Shown here: positions 35,893-45,911 of the stretch, piece after piece
How positions within the stretch are numbered: the first letter of the stretch is position 1
Layout: the number at the start of each line of letters is the position of its first letter
Assembly: GCA_016710965.1 (NCBI GenBank)
Contig: JADJTW010000006.1
Span: 62,001-126,000, forward strand
Origin: Flavobacteriales bacterium
Lineage (GTDB): Bacteria; Bacteroidota; Bacteroidia; Flavobacteriales_F; PHOS-HE28
DNA: 64,000 bases
Direction of reading: 5' to 3'
Notes under the pieces: generated by a model
What the model was told of the DNA's origin: nothing
What the model saw: only the letters and a program-made list of their open reading frames with translations
Database searches by the model: none
Translations under genes and position numbers: made by a program

Positions 35893-37221
35893 GTGCAACA
35901 CCAGCCCCTACCGGCACTCCTTCTCGATCCGACCTTCCCATACGGTGAGGACCTCTTCCAGTACATCTGGCAGCAAGGGCTTTTCGATCATCATGCGTTG
36001 CGCACCACCGATGGGCGTGCGGTGGAGGTGGTGAAGGCGGGCAGGATCCAAGTCGATAGCGGCCCCGACCTCATCGACGCGCAAGTGCGCATCGACGGCC
36101 AGTTGTGGGCGGGCACGGTGGAAGTGCATCTGCGCAGCAGCGATTGGAAGGCGCATGGCCACCAGCGTGATCCTGCATACGAGAACGTCGTGCTGCATGT
36201 GGTGTTCGAGCACGATGCCGAGGTGCGCATGCGCAGCGGAGCATCGCCACCCACCGTCGAGCTTCATTCAAGGGTATCATCGGACAGCATATCGCTCTAT
36301 CGCTCGCTGATGCACGGACAGGGCTTCGTGCCGTGCGCATCGCAGATCGCTCGTGTGGACAAGGCTCGGATCGGTCCCTGGCTGGAGCGGGTGCTGGTGG
36401 AGCGGCTGCAGCGGAAAGCACGGGAGGTGGAGTCGCTCTACGCGAAGCTCAACCATGATCCAGCAGAAGCGCTCTATCATCTGCTTGCGCGGGCCTTCGG
36501 CCTGAAGGTGAATGCCGAACCATTCGGGATGCTCGCGCACGCACTGCCGTTGAAGGTCATCCAGAAATACCGCGATGATGCGTTGCGCACCGAGGCCCTG
36601 CTCTTCGGCCAGGCCGGTTTGCTGCAGATCGACTTCGTGGAGGTGTACCCGCGAGAGCTGCAGCAGGAGCACGCACTGCTGGCGCGCTTGCACGGACTGC
36701 ACCCGGCGCCGGTGGCGGCATGGAAATTCACCCGCATGCGCCCCGTGAATTTCCCCACGGTGCGCATTGCGCAGTTCGCACAGTTGCTCATGCGCTGCGA
36801 CGGAGACCTCGGTGTGCTCCTATCCACAGACCGGGTGCAGGAATTGTACGATCGCCTTGATGTCGAGGCCAGCGCCTATTGGAGCACCCATTACCGGTTC
36901 GATTCGGAAAGCGCGCCGCGCAGCAAGCGACTGGGCCGTGCAGGCGCGCAGCATCTGATCATCAATGCCATCGTTCCGGTGCTCTTCGCCCTGGGGCGCG
37001 CGCAGGGAAGGGAGGAGATGGGCGAGCGAGCGCTCCGCTTGCTGGAGCAACTGCCTGCCGAGCGCAACCAACTGCTCGCGAGGTGGGCGGATCTGGGCTT
37101 GGTGGCTGATACCGCCGCACGCGGCCAGGCGCTCATCGAACTGAAGAACCTCTACTGCGCCAAACGCCGCTGCCTATCTTGCACCATCGGCAACCAATTG
37201 CTCCGCAGCACCGTCAAATAG
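35893..37221 (+). CDS. DUF2851 family protein
   Basis: About 442 residues from a GTG at 35893; an ATG at 35812 would add 27 residues with no family character, and a TATTTTCA promoter-like element at 35881-35888 lies between them. The N-terminal PYGEDLFQYIWQQGLFDHHALRTTDGRAVEVVKAGRIQVDSGPDL and GTVEVHLRSSDWKAHGHQRDPAYENVVLHVVFEHD match DUF2851. The C-terminus has a CxxxRRCLSC-type cluster (CAKRRCLSCTIG). These proteins are conserved in Bacteroidota and of unknown function. The PspC-like gene starts 3 bases after the stop, so the two are likely coupled. Confidence 0.8.
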   Translation: MQHQPLPALLLDPTFPYGEDLFQYIWQQGLFDHHALRTTDGRAVEVVKAGRIQVDSGPDLIDAQVRIDGQLWAGTVEVHLRSSDWKAHGHQRDPAYENVVLHVVFEHDAEVRMRSGASPPTVELHSRVSSDSISLYRSLMHGQGFVPCASQIARVDKARIGPWLERVLVERLQRKAREVESLYAKLNHDPAEALYHLLARAFGLKVNAEPFGMLAHALPLKVIQKYRDDALRTEALLFGQAGLLQIDFVEVYPRELQQEHALLARLHGLHPAPVAAWKFTRMRPVNFPTVRIAQFAQLLMRCDGDLGVLLSTDRVQELYDRLDVEASAYWSTHYRFDSESAPRSKRLGRAGAQHLIINAIVPVLFALGRAQGREEMGERALRLLEQLPAERNQLLARWADLGLVADTAARGQALIELKNLYCAKRRCLSCTIGNQLLRSTVK

Positions 37222-37224
37222 GCC

Positions 37225-37455
37225 ATGATCGCCCGCGTCAAGACCTGGTTCGAGCAGCAAGCCTTCGGAGTTTGCCAGTGGTGGGGCGAGAAGCTCAACA
37301 TCAAGACCGAACAGGTCCGCCTCAGTTTCATCTACCTCAGTTTCATCACTGCCGGCGCGCATTTGGTGGTCTATCTCATCATGGCGTTCGTGCTGCAGCA
37401 TAAGGAGCGCATCAAGCGGCCCTTCGCCAAGCGCAGCACGGTATGGGAGCTGTGA
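37225..37455 (+). CDS. PspC-like small membrane protein
   Basis: 76 residues. A charged amphipathic N-terminus (FGVCQWWGEKLNIKTEQVRLSFIYLSF) leads into one long hydrophobic segment (ITAGAHLVVYLIMAFVL), the layout of PspC-domain proteins, which read envelope stress at the inner membrane. The Asn-Ile-Lys / Arg-Leu-Ser-Phe-Ile-Tyr pattern is typical of the Bacteroidota form. It starts 3 bases behind the DUF2851 gene. Confidence 0.75.
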   Translation: MIARVKTWFEQQAFGVCQWWGEKLNIKTEQVRLSFIYLSFITAGAHLVVYLIMAFVLQHKERIKRPFAKRSTVWEL

Positions 37456-37504
37456 TCGTTCGCGGCTGACACAACTCATCCTCCAGAGGTCCTTCGGCTC
37501 TACC

Positions 37505-38227
37505 TTGGACCTCCGCATGCGCCACGCCATTCGCAAGCTCATCGTTGGCCGGGGTCATCGCGCCGATGAAGAGCGCTACAGCACCATCGAACGTCGGTGG
37601 GCGAATGTCGTAGCCGTTTGGAACAACACGTACGAAGAGGATGCGGGATTGGAGAAGGTGGTGCGGTTGATATTGGCTGCGAGCCAGTTCCTCTTCCCCG
37701 GCATGTACATCAAGCACCTCTTCTGGAAGCGCGGTTCTCTCGTTCAGGACTTCGCCATCGAAGTGTTCGTGGTGTTCAAGACGTGCTTCCCGATCATCGT
37801 CATGGCCATTGGATGGGAACGAGAGCCGGTGGCCTATGCGCTGGTGATCTGGTTCATGGCAGAGACCATCGCGTACATCCCCACGCTCATCTTCGCTTCG
37901 GACACCTTCCCGTCGCCGCGCTCATACCGGCGCTCCAAATTGCTCATCTTCCTCAATTATCTCGAGGTGGTCTTCAGCTTCGCATTGATCCACCTCGCCG
38001 GGCAGTACATGAACCATCCGTTCGCGGACTGGAAAGACGCTGTCTACGCCAGTTTCGTCATCACCAGCACTATCGGATTCGGCGACTTCTACCCCATCAC
38101 CGGCATGGGCAAGCTCGTGGTGGCCCTGCAATCGCTCTTCTACCTCAGCTACATCGCACTCTTCATCAGTTTCTTCGCCATGGGCGGCGGCAAGGGCTAT
38201 TTCGGCGATCTTGGCCGAAAGGGCTAG
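37505..38227 (+). CDS. Potassium-channel-like membrane protein
   Basis: 240 residues (a Met at 37517 is an alternative start). Two helices near residues 85-125 and a C-terminal pair surround a pore loop with the selectivity-filter sequence SFVITSTIGFGDFYPIT, where TIGFGD matches the K+ channel filter. The helix after the filter is LVVALQSLFYLSYIALFISFF. The N-terminal ~80 residues are cytoplasmic and charged. It probably conducts K+ as a tetramer in the inner membrane. No regulatory RCK domain is attached. Confidence 0.8.
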   Translation: MDLRMRHAIRKLIVGRGHRADEERYSTIERRWANVVAVWNNTYEEDAGLEKVVRLILAASQFLFPGMYIKHLFWKRGSLVQDFAIEVFVVFKTCFPIIVMAIGWEREPVAYALVIWFMAETIAYIPTLIFASDTFPSPRSYRRSKLLIFLNYLEVVFSFALIHLAGQYMNHPFADWKDAVYASFVITSTIGFGDFYPITGMGKLVVALQSLFYLSYIALFISFFAMGGGKGYFGDLGRKG

Positions 38228-38263
38228 TGCCGAGATCCCTTCCGGGCTGTTTCTTCGCGCACC

Positions 38264-39169
38264 ATGCGGATCCTCATCACCGGAAGCAACGGCTTGCTCG
38301 GGCAGAAGCTCGTCGCGGCCCTGCGCGACGACAGCGAAGTGGAGCTGATCGCAACCTCGCGCGGACCGGACCGCACGCCGCTACCGCTTAGCGATCGTTA
38401 TCGATCGATGGACATCACTTCTCCGAATGAAGTGGATACGGTGTTCGATGCGGTCAAGCCCGAAGTGGTGATCCACACGGCGGCGATGACCAATGTGGAC
38501 GCTTGCGAATCGGACCCTGTTGCGTGCAAGTCGCAGAATGTGACCGCCACGGAGATCCTTGTTCGCGCGGCCAAACGGCACAAGAGCCACTTCGTCCTTC
38601 TCAGCACCGATTTCATCTTCGATGGACGCAGCGGTCCCTACCGCGAAGAGGATGAGCCTGCCCCGCTCAGCATCTATGGCCGCAGCAAGCTCGATGCGGA
38701 GCGCGCGCTGATGGATGCTGGCTTGCCCAAGTGGGCCATCGCCCGCACCATCATCGTCTATGGCGTTGCCCAAGGACTGAGCCGCAGCAACGTGGTGCTC
38801 TGGGCCAAGAGCGCGCTGGAAAAGCACCAGCCGATCAAGGTGGTGGACGACCAATGGCGCATGCCCACACTGGCAGAAGACCTCGCCGATGGTTGCATCC
38901 GCATTGCGAAGCGTGGGACAACGGGCATCTTCCACCTCTGCGGGCCGGACGGCATGAGCATCCTCGAATTGGTGCAACGGGTAGGTGCGTTCTTCCAACT
39001 CGATGCGTCCATGATCACACCGGTGAAGAGCGATTCCTTGGGCCAGCCCGCGAGGCGGCCACCGCGCACGGGATTCGTACTCGATAAGTCGCGGCGCGAG
39101 TTGGGCTATGCACCACGCCGATTCGAGGACGGCCTGGCGATCGTGAAGGCCCAATTGGGGGAGGCCTGA
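38264..39169 (+). CDS. RmlD-like NAD(P)-dependent sugar-nucleotide reductase / SDR protein
   Basis: 301 residues. The Rossmann loop ITGSNGLLGQKLVAAL is followed by VIHTAAMTNVDACE, LLSTDFIFDGRSGPYREEDEP and the catalytic YGRSKLDAER (Tyr-x-x-x-Lys), the RmlD substrate pattern. Family members reduce dTDP-4-dehydrorhamnose or related sugars. No other rhamnose genes are nearby, so the actual substrate is open. Confidence 0.82.
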   Translation: MRILITGSNGLLGQKLVAALRDDSEVELIATSRGPDRTPLPLSDRYRSMDITSPNEVDTVFDAVKPEVVIHTAAMTNVDACESDPVACKSQNVTATEILVRAAKRHKSHFVLLSTDFIFDGRSGPYREEDEPAPLSIYGRSKLDAERALMDAGLPKWAIARTIIVYGVAQGLSRSNVVLWAKSALEKHQPIKVVDDQWRMPTLAEDLADGCIRIAKRGTTGIFHLCGPDGMSILELVQRVGAFFQLDASMITPVKSDSLGQPARRPPRTGFVLDKSRRELGYAPRRFEDGLAIVKAQLGEA

Positions 39170-39252
39170 GGCTGCTTCCTTCATAGGCTCCTTCCGCATC
39201 GAGGTCCACCATTCACCGGAGCTTCTATCTTGGCCAACCTCAACACGCTCGC

Positions 39253-40929
39253 ATGACCTTGACCCAAAAGGAATCCTGGGGAACCCGCGTAGGTCTCATC
39301 CTGGCCATGGCGGGCAACGCGGTGGGCCTTGGCAACTTCCTGCGGTTCCCGGTGCAGGCGGTGAACAATGGCGGCGGCGCCTTCATCATCCCCTACCTCG
39401 TCTGCTTCCTGCTGATGGGCATACCGCTCTTATGGATCGAATGGAGCATGGGCCGTTTCGGCGGGCGCAGCAACAACCACAGCACGCCTTTCATCCTGGA
39501 TAGCATGACCAAGCGTGCGTTCTGGAAGTACTTCGGTGTGTTCGGGATCTTCACCAACATCGCAGTGGCGGCCTACTACTGCTACATCGAGAGTTGGACC
39601 ATGAGCTACGTGTGGCACAGCGTGGCAGGCACATTCAACGATCTCTCTCAGATACAGGTGGCGGAATTCTTCCGCAATTACCTCGACATCAGCAGCAGCC
39701 ACTCCGGCATCCCCTATGAAGCAGTCGTCTTCTACGTCCTTTGCCTGCTGCTGAACACCTGGATCCTCTCGCGCGGCCTTGCCGGCGTGGAGCGCGCGGC
39801 CAAGATCGGCATGCCACTGCTCATCCTCTTCGGCATCTTCCTGGCCTTCCGGGGAATCACCTTGGGCACCAGCGGCGCCAGCGCCGAGGTGCCGACGGCT
39901 AGTGCTTGGGACGGCCTCAACTTCCTCTGGACGCCGCAATTCGACAGCTTGAGCAACCCCAAGGTGTGGCTCGCTGCTGCCGGTCAGATCTTCTTCACCT
40001 TGAGCGTGGGCATGGGAACGATACACTGCTATGCGGCATACGTGAAGAGCAAGGACGATATCGCCCTTAACGCTGTGAGCGCAGGCTTCACGAATGAATT
40101 CGTGGAAGTGGTGCTTGGCAGCCTCATCGTCATCCCCATCGCCGCAGGCTACCTCGGTCTCGATTGGGTGAAAGAGAACGCCGGCTTCGGCATGGCCTTC
40201 CAGACCATGCCTTTCCTATTCGAGAAGTGGGGGCCCTTCCTAAGCGCTGCAGCCGGCGTCATGTGGTTCGGGCTGCTCTTCTTCGCAGGCATCACCTCCT
40301 CGCTGGCTATGGGCACGCCATGGATGGGCTTCATGCGCGATGAATTCGGTTGGGGGCGGAAGAAGGGCGCGTGGACCTTCGGGCTCATCGTCCTGCTGCT
40401 CGGACTGCCCACCGTGATCTTCTACCAGCAGGGCGTATTCGATGAGTACGACTATTGGGCTGGCACGGTGGCGCTTGTCGTCTTCGCGCTTGCGGAAACC
40501 GTGCTCTTCGCATGGATCTTCGGCATGGACAAGGGATGGAAGGAATTGATGTCGGGTTCCGACCTGAAGGTCCCCTCCATCTACAAGTTCATCATTAAGT
40601 ACATCACGCCGGCGATGTTGCTCGTAGTCTTCCTAGGCGCTCTGTTCACACCGTTGGACAACGACTGGACGGGTGCCCTCAACAGCCTCTTCTCCGGGAA
40701 TGGATGGGCCTTGGACCACGGTTCCATCATCAAGACCATAGCGAACAGCGGCCTGCATGAGCAACTGGCAGCAGCCACGAATGCGAAGGAGATCACCCGT
40801 CTGGAGGATCGCCTCTTCTTCACCAACCTGGCGCGCATCCTGCTCACGCTCACCTTCCTCGGACTGGCATTGCTCGTTTACATCGCCGGCTTGCGGCGTA
40901 TGCGCACCTCAAAGCACAAGGCAAAATGA
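39253..40929 (+). CDS. Sodium-dependent NSS-family amino-acid transporter (MetP-like)
   Basis: 558 residues, about 12 membrane helices. The first helix carries the Na+/substrate-binding pattern AMAGNAVGLGNFLRFPVQAVNNGGGAF; GIPLLWIEWSMGRFGG follows. The direct 4-base overlap with a MetS-like small subunit suggests the MetP class, known in Corynebacterium for methionine and alanine import. A TATCTTGG promoter-like element lies near 39226. Substrate is inferred from the partner, not from residues. Confidence 0.88.
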   Translation: MTLTQKESWGTRVGLILAMAGNAVGLGNFLRFPVQAVNNGGGAFIIPYLVCFLLMGIPLLWIEWSMGRFGGRSNNHSTPFILDSMTKRAFWKYFGVFGIFTNIAVAAYYCYIESWTMSYVWHSVAGTFNDLSQIQVAEFFRNYLDISSSHSGIPYEAVVFYVLCLLLNTWILSRGLAGVERAAKIGMPLLILFGIFLAFRGITLGTSGASAEVPTASAWDGLNFLWTPQFDSLSNPKVWLAAAGQIFFTLSVGMGTIHCYAAYVKSKDDIALNAVSAGFTNEFVEVVLGSLIVIPIAAGYLGLDWVKENAGFGMAFQTMPFLFEKWGPFLSAAAGVMWFGLLFFAGITSSLAMGTPWMGFMRDEFGWGRKKGAWTFGLIVLLLGLPTVIFYQQGVFDEYDYWAGTVALVVFALAETVLFAWIFGMDKGWKELMSGSDLKVPSIYKFIIKYITPAMLLVVFLGALFTPLDNDWTGALNSLFSGNGWALDHGSIIKTIANSGLHEQLAAATNAKEITRLEDRLFFTNLARILLTLTFLGLALLVYIAGLRRMRTSKHKAK

Positions 40930-41063
40930 ACACCAGCGCCCTCACCCTCATGGTAGTCACCCAACTCACGGTGATCTCCATCACGGCGTACTTCTTCTAT
41001 CGCGTGTTCACCACCCCTCCGAAGCGCGAGCCGGACAGCTTCTCGGAGAACGACCCGCACTGA
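40926..41063 (+). CDS. MetS-family NSS transporter small subunit
   Basis: 45 residues: MNTSALTLMVVTQLTVISITAYF, one hydrophobic helix, then FYRVFTTPPKREPDSFSEND. The start ATG overlaps the transporter stop by 4 bases. A short single-span protein right behind an NSS symporter matches MetS, which MetP needs for activity. The frame is too short for usual ORF cut-offs. Confidence 0.8.
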   Translation: MNTSALTLMVVTQLTVISITAYFFYRVFTTPPKREPDSFSENDPH

Positions 41064-41071
41064 ACGCTGCC

Positions 41072-42046
41072 ATGGCACGCACGCCCGATAGCAGGCGCGC
41101 CCACAACGAATTCGCACGGCGGCCGGTGAAGGAGCAGGTGAAGGAGCTGCTCGCCATGCACACCGCCGAACGGCGAGGCACCATCATCATGATTCTTGTG
41201 CTCTGCGGCCTTTCGGCCTGGGTGATCTACGAACAATGGTTGCGCGAACCTGACGTTGCCGACCTTGCTGCGATCGAGAAGGAGATGCAGGCGTGGATGG
41301 CGCAGCAGGACACCTCGGATTTTGCCGCGGTACCTGTTGAGCCGTTTCCCTTCGATCCCAACACCATCGACCGCAGGCAGTGGAAGCAACTGGGCCTGAC
41401 TGACCGGCAGATCGATGGCCTGGAGCGATACAAGGCCAAAGGCGGCCGCTTCCGTACCAAGGGCGATCTGGCGCGCATGTACACCATCGAGTCCGAGCAG
41501 TACGAGCGCCTGAAGCCGTTCATCCTTTTGCCCGACACCCTTCAACGAACATCGTTCGTGCAGCATGAGCGCTTTCAGCGGGATACCGCAAGACGCACCT
41601 GGTCGGAACGCGGCGAGAGAACCTTCGTCCGTGAACCGTTGCGCAAAGTGGAAGTGAATACCGCCGACACCACCATGCTCGTCGCGTTGCCGGGTATTGG
41701 CCCATCGTTCGCGCGCGGCATCGTCAAGTACCGCGAGAGCCTGGGCGGTTACCATTCGCTCGATCAGCTCGCAGAGGTTTTCGTCCTCCAGGATAAGCCC
41801 GATGCTGTGGCGCGACTCAAGGAGATGCTCGTTATCGACACGCTCATGGTGCGCCGCATCCACATCAACGCATGCACTGTGGAAGAGCTCGCTGCACACC
41901 CCTATGCACGCTGGAGGATCGCGAAGCCCTTGATCGCCTATCGCGGCACCCACGGGCCATTCCGGCATGTCGCGGACGTCAAAGGATGCGCCCTCGTCAC
42001 GGAGGAGGTCTTCCGTAAACTTGCTCCCTATCTATCCGTGGAGTGA
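41072..42046 (+). CDS. Helix-hairpin-helix protein with N-terminal membrane anchor (ComEA-like)
   Basis: 324 residues. One membrane segment (about 35-53, GTIIMILVLCGLSAWVIYEQW) places the rest outside the cytoplasm. Two or three helix-hairpin-helix repeats follow: DRRQWKQLGLTDRQIDGLERYKAKGGRF, VEVNTADTTMLVALPGIGPSFARGIVKYRESLGGY and INACTVEELAAHPYARWRIAKPLIAYRG. These bind DNA in ComEA and related proteins. Whether it has a DNA-uptake role is unknown. Its stop overlaps the apt start. Confidence 0.82.
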   Translation: MARTPDSRRAHNEFARRPVKEQVKELLAMHTAERRGTIIMILVLCGLSAWVIYEQWLREPDVADLAAIEKEMQAWMAQQDTSDFAAVPVEPFPFDPNTIDRRQWKQLGLTDRQIDGLERYKAKGGRFRTKGDLARMYTIESEQYERLKPFILLPDTLQRTSFVQHERFQRDTARRTWSERGERTFVREPLRKVEVNTADTTMLVALPGIGPSFARGIVKYRESLGGYHSLDQLAEVFVLQDKPDAVARLKEMLVIDTLMVRRIHINACTVEELAAHPYARWRIAKPLIAYRGTHGPFRHVADVKGCALVTEEVFRKLAPYLSVE

Positions 42047-42576
42047 CCGCATTGCGCCACCGTCTAGAAGCCGCCATCCGTGCGGTCCCCGATTTTCCCA
42101 AGCCGGGCATCCTCTTCCGCGACATCACCCCCGTTCTGGAGGACCCCATTCTCTGCCGCGCCATCACCGAAGGATTCCGCGAAGCATTGCAGGGAACACC
42201 GGTGGATGCCATCGCCGGCATCGAAAGCCGCGGTTTCCTGTTCGGCATGCCGCTGGCGCTCGCGCTTGGTGTGCCCTTCCTCACCGTTCGCAAGAAGGGC
42301 AAGCTTCCTTGGAAGACCGTGAGCTACAAGTACGATCTGGAGTACGGCAGCGCCGAAGTAGAAATGCATGTGGACAGCGTGAAGCCTGGCATGCGCGTGA
42401 TGGTGCATGACGATCTCCTGGCCACCGGCGGCACTGCTGCGGCAGCAGCCGAACTGGTGCGCATGCAGGGAGGAACAGTCGCGGCCTTCAGCTTCCTCAT
42501 CGAACTCTCCTTCCTCAACGGCATGGACCGCCTAAAGCACTACAACGCACCCGTGGTGAAACTTGCTACCTACTGA
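42043..42576 (+). CDS. apt: Adenine phosphoribosyltransferase
   Basis: 177 residues from a GTG that overlaps the upstream stop by 4 bases (GTGA). FPKPGILFRDITPVLEDP, GIESRGFLFGMPLA and the PRPP-binding MVHDDLLATGGTAAAAAEL are diagnostic. It salvages adenine to AMP. The acyl-CoA dehydrogenase begins 3 bases after the stop. The coupling of these three genes is unlikely to be functional; it reflects gene packing. Confidence 0.95.
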   Translation: MTALRHRLEAAIRAVPDFPKPGILFRDITPVLEDPILCRAITEGFREALQGTPVDAIAGIESRGFLFGMPLALALGVPFLTVRKKGKLPWKTVSYKYDLEYGSAEVEMHVDSVKPGMRVMVHDDLLATGGTAAAAAELVRMQGGTVAAFSFLIELSFLNGMDRLKHYNAPVVKLATY

Positions 42577-42578
42577 AC

Positions 42579-43724
<1,146 letters not shown>

Positions 43725-43797
43725 TGCGACGCACGTTGGTTTCCCGGTTGATTCCGAACCGTTGGTTTCCGTGACTTGGTTTATCCAAGCCCCCCTC

Positions 43798-43805
43798 TAT
43801 ATTTG
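43798..43805 (+). promoter_or_regulatory. Putative -7 promoter element TATATTTG (rpsU)
   Basis: An exact TAnnTTTG match 23 bases before the rpsU ATG. A TTGG sits about 18-20 bases upstream (around 43776), which fits the -33 element spacing of Bacteroidota promoters. Confidence 0.6.
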
Positions 43806-43828
43806 CGCCCCCGAAGCAAGAAAAGACC

Positions 43829-44020
43829 ATGCTGATCATCCCGGTGAAAGAAGGCGAGAGCATCGATAAGGCGCTCAAGAAGTTCAAAAAGAAGTTCGAG
43901 CGCACCCAGACGATGCGCCAGCTGCGCAAGCGCCAGAGCTTCACCAAGCCCAGCGTGGCGCGCCGCAAGGAGATCATCCGTGCCACGTACAAATTGCACA
44001 TGCAAACCGAGCAGGAGTAA
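43829..44020 (+). CDS. rpsU: 30S ribosomal protein S21
   Basis: 63 residues. MLIIPVKEGESIDKALKKFKKKF followed by basic RQLRKRQSFTKPSVARRKE is the complete bS21 family pattern. bS21 sits near the 3' end of 16S rRNA. It has its own promoter and terminator here and is followed by xerC and hpf, an order widely seen in Bacteroidota. Confidence 0.95.
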   Translation: MLIIPVKEGESIDKALKKFKKKFERTQTMRQLRKRQSFTKPSVARRKEIIRATYKLHMQTEQE

Positions 44021-44040
44021 GCTGCTCCCCGATCGTTCAA

Positions 44041-44076
44041 AAGGCGAGGGTCCAGCAATGGATCCTCGCCTTTTTC
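44041..44076 (+). terminator. Rho-independent terminator after rpsU
   Basis: A stem of up to 14 bp (44041-44054 with 44059-44072, one G-T pair) closes a 4-base loop and is followed by TTTTTC. The xerC start lies 28 bases downstream. Confidence 0.85.
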
Positions 44077-44103
44077 GTTGGGTAATTTGGCCCTTCCTCG
44101 CAC

Positions 44104-45000
44104 ATGCTGATCGACCGCTACCTGGAGCACCTGACCTACGAAAAGCGCTACAGCGCCCATACCGTGGCCGCCTACCGGCGCGATCTATCGCAGTTCGGTG
44201 CCTATCTGGCGGAACAAGGCGTAGTTGCGGTGGAGGCCGCCGACGACAAGCTGGTACGCCTGTGGATGATGAATGCGCTGGAGCGCGGAGAGAGCCCCCG
44301 CACGGTGAACCGAAGATTGAGCGCGCTCCGGGGCTTCTACCGTTTCGCACGCCTTACGGGCAGCACCACCGCAGAGCCCACCGCGCTGATCGAACCGCCT
44401 AAGACCCCCAAAAGACTTCCGGAGTTCGTAGACGAGCGGAGCATGGACCGGCTCTTTGCGGAAATGGCCTGGCCCGATGGCTACAAAGGCGAGCTGGACC
44501 GCTTGATCATGGAATTGCTCTATGGCACCGGCATGCGGTTGGCCGAACTCATCAGCCTGCGTGTAGGCGACTACGATCGGCATACCCGCAGCCTGCGCGT
44601 GCTGGGCAAGCGGAACAAGGAGCGCATCATCCCCTTGGGCGATGCCCTGTTGACCGCGATAAACGCATATCAGCGCACCCGCGAGGCCAAATTGGGCGCG
44701 GCGGCCATGGATGCCCCCTTGCTTGTCTCGGCCCAAGGCGAACCGCTGGCCCGACGCAGCGTACAACGCCTCGTGGCGCATTACCTTGGGGGGGTCACCA
44801 GCCAACGCAAACGAAGTCCGCACGTGCTGCGCCACACCTTTGCCACCCACATGCTCGACCACGGCGCCGACCTGAACGCGGTGAAGGAACTGCTGGGCCA
44901 TGCCGGACTTGCCGCAACGCAGGTGTATACCCACAATACCGTGGAGAAACTGAAGAACGTGCATGCCCAAGCCCATCCGCGTGGGGGGCGACGCACCTGA
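44104..45000 (+). CDS. xerC: Tyrosine recombinase XerC
   Basis: 298 residues. A core-binding SAM-like N-domain (YLEHLTYEKRYSAHTVAAYRRDL) is followed by the catalytic domain with Arg in YGTGMRLAELISL, Lys in GKRNKERIIP, His-x-x-Arg in SPHVLRHTFATH, His in LLGHAGLAATQ and nucleophile Tyr in QVYTHNT. It resolves chromosome dimers at dif. It is the conserved chromosomal gene between rpsU and hpf, not an integrase of a mobile element. Confidence 0.93.
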   Translation: MLIDRYLEHLTYEKRYSAHTVAAYRRDLSQFGAYLAEQGVVAVEAADDKLVRLWMMNALERGESPRTVNRRLSALRGFYRFARLTGSTTAEPTALIEPPKTPKRLPEFVDERSMDRLFAEMAWPDGYKGELDRLIMELLYGTGMRLAELISLRVGDYDRHTRSLRVLGKRNKERIIPLGDALLTAINAYQRTREAKLGAAAMDAPLLVSAQGEPLARRSVQRLVAHYLGGVTSQRKRSPHVLRHTFATHMLDHGADLNAVKELLGHAGLAATQVYTHNTVEKLKNVHAQAHPRGGRRT

Positions 45001-45028
45001 ACAACGAACCTTACACTTACCGACGTCC

Positions 45029-45334
45029 ATGAACATCAACGTGCATTCCATCCACTTCGACGCCGACGAGAAGTTGGTCGCCTTCATCCAGGAAAAGATC
45101 GAGAAGCTCAGCCAGTTCCACGATGGCATCCTCAACGCGGCTGTGTTCCTGAGGCTAGAGCATGATGGCGACAACCGCGAGAACAAGGTGGTGGAGATCC
45201 GCCTGAGCGTGCCTGGGAACGACCTTTTCGCCAAGCGCCAGGGGAAGACCTTCGAAGAAGCCGCTATCGACACGGTCGAAGCGCTCCGGAGCCAGGCTGG
45301 CCGCACCAAGGAGCGCCTCCGGAACGCCTCCTGA
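45029..45334 (+). CDS. hpf: Ribosome hibernation-promoting factor (short HPF)
   Basis: 101 residues starting MNINVHSIHFDADEKLVAFIQEKIEKL, with EIRLSVPGNDLFAKRQGKTFEEAAIDTVEAL. Length matches the short HPF class without the dimerisation domain. It binds the ribosome in stationary phase. It follows xerC by 28 bases and precedes the tRNA-tuf promoter. Confidence 0.9.
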   Translation: MNINVHSIHFDADEKLVAFIQEKIEKLSQFHDGILNAAVFLRLEHDGDNRENKVVEIRLSVPGNDLFAKRQGKTFEEAAIDTVEALRSQAGRTKERLRNAS

Positions 45335-45434
45335 TCGGGGCCTTTCCGGTTGCGGGGATCCACCGGTGCAGGGGCGCTGGGAAGCGCCGCCTACAAGCAT
45401 CGTGCAACACGCTTGGAAGGGAACAGTTTGTTTC

Positions 45435-45442
45435 TACATTTG
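45435..45442 (+). promoter_or_regulatory. Putative -7 promoter element TACATTTG (tRNA-tuf operon)
   Basis: An exact TAnnTTTG match 65 bases before tRNA-Thr. A TTGG lies about 18 bases upstream at 45413-45416. This is the obvious promoter for the four tRNAs and tuf. Confidence 0.65.
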
Positions 45443-45507
45443 CAGCCCCTATTCGGACCCTTCGGGGCGGAATGGGGGAGAAAGGCCGTTCTTTTCGTGT
45501 TGTACAG

Positions 45508-45580
45508 GCCAATGTAGCTCAGCTGGTAGAGCAGCTGATTTGTAATCAGCCGGTCGGGGGTTCGAATCCGTCCATTGGCT
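45508..45580 (+). tRNA. tRNA-Thr (anticodon TGT)
   Basis: 73 bases. The acceptor GCCAATG pairs with CATTGGC, the D-arm reads AGCTCAGCTGGTAGAGC, the anticodon loop TTTGTAA and the T-loop GTTCGAATC. CCA is not encoded. Confidence 0.95.
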
Positions 45581-45595
45581 CCGTGTTGCCCAACT

Positions 45596-45678
45596 GGGGA
45601 GATACCCAAGTGGCCAACGGGGGCAGACTGTAAATCTGCTGCTTCACAGCTTCGTAGGTTCGAATCCTGCTCTCCCCA
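45596..45678 (+). tRNA. tRNA-Tyr (anticodon GTA)
   Basis: 83 bases, class II with a long variable arm. The acceptor GGGGAGA pairs with TCTCCCC; anticodon loop CTGTAAA. CCA is encoded at 45679-45681. Confidence 0.95.
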
Positions 45679-45746
45679 CCACTTCGCACGGAGCCACCGG
45701 TACCGCTTCCAGGTACCAAGCCCACCTCCTCCAGATGAATGCACAT

Positions 45747-45819
45747 GCGGGAGTAGCTCAGCTGGTAGAGCATCAGCCTTCCAAGCTGAATGTCGCGGGT
45801 TCGAATCTCGTCTCCCGCT
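45747..45819 (+). tRNA. tRNA-Gly (anticodon TCC)
   Basis: 73 bases. The acceptor GCGGGAG pairs with CTCCCGC; anticodon loop CTTCCAA. CCA is encoded at 45820-45822. Confidence 0.95.
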
Positions 45820-45839
45820 CCACCACAAGGAAAGCATCA

Positions 45840-45911
<72 letters not shown>

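Noticed and set aside
44104..45000. Tyrosine recombinase as integrase of a mobile element
   Set aside because: It sits in the conserved rpsU-xerC-hpf order and has the length and motifs of the chromosomal XerC; no att sites or cargo surround it.
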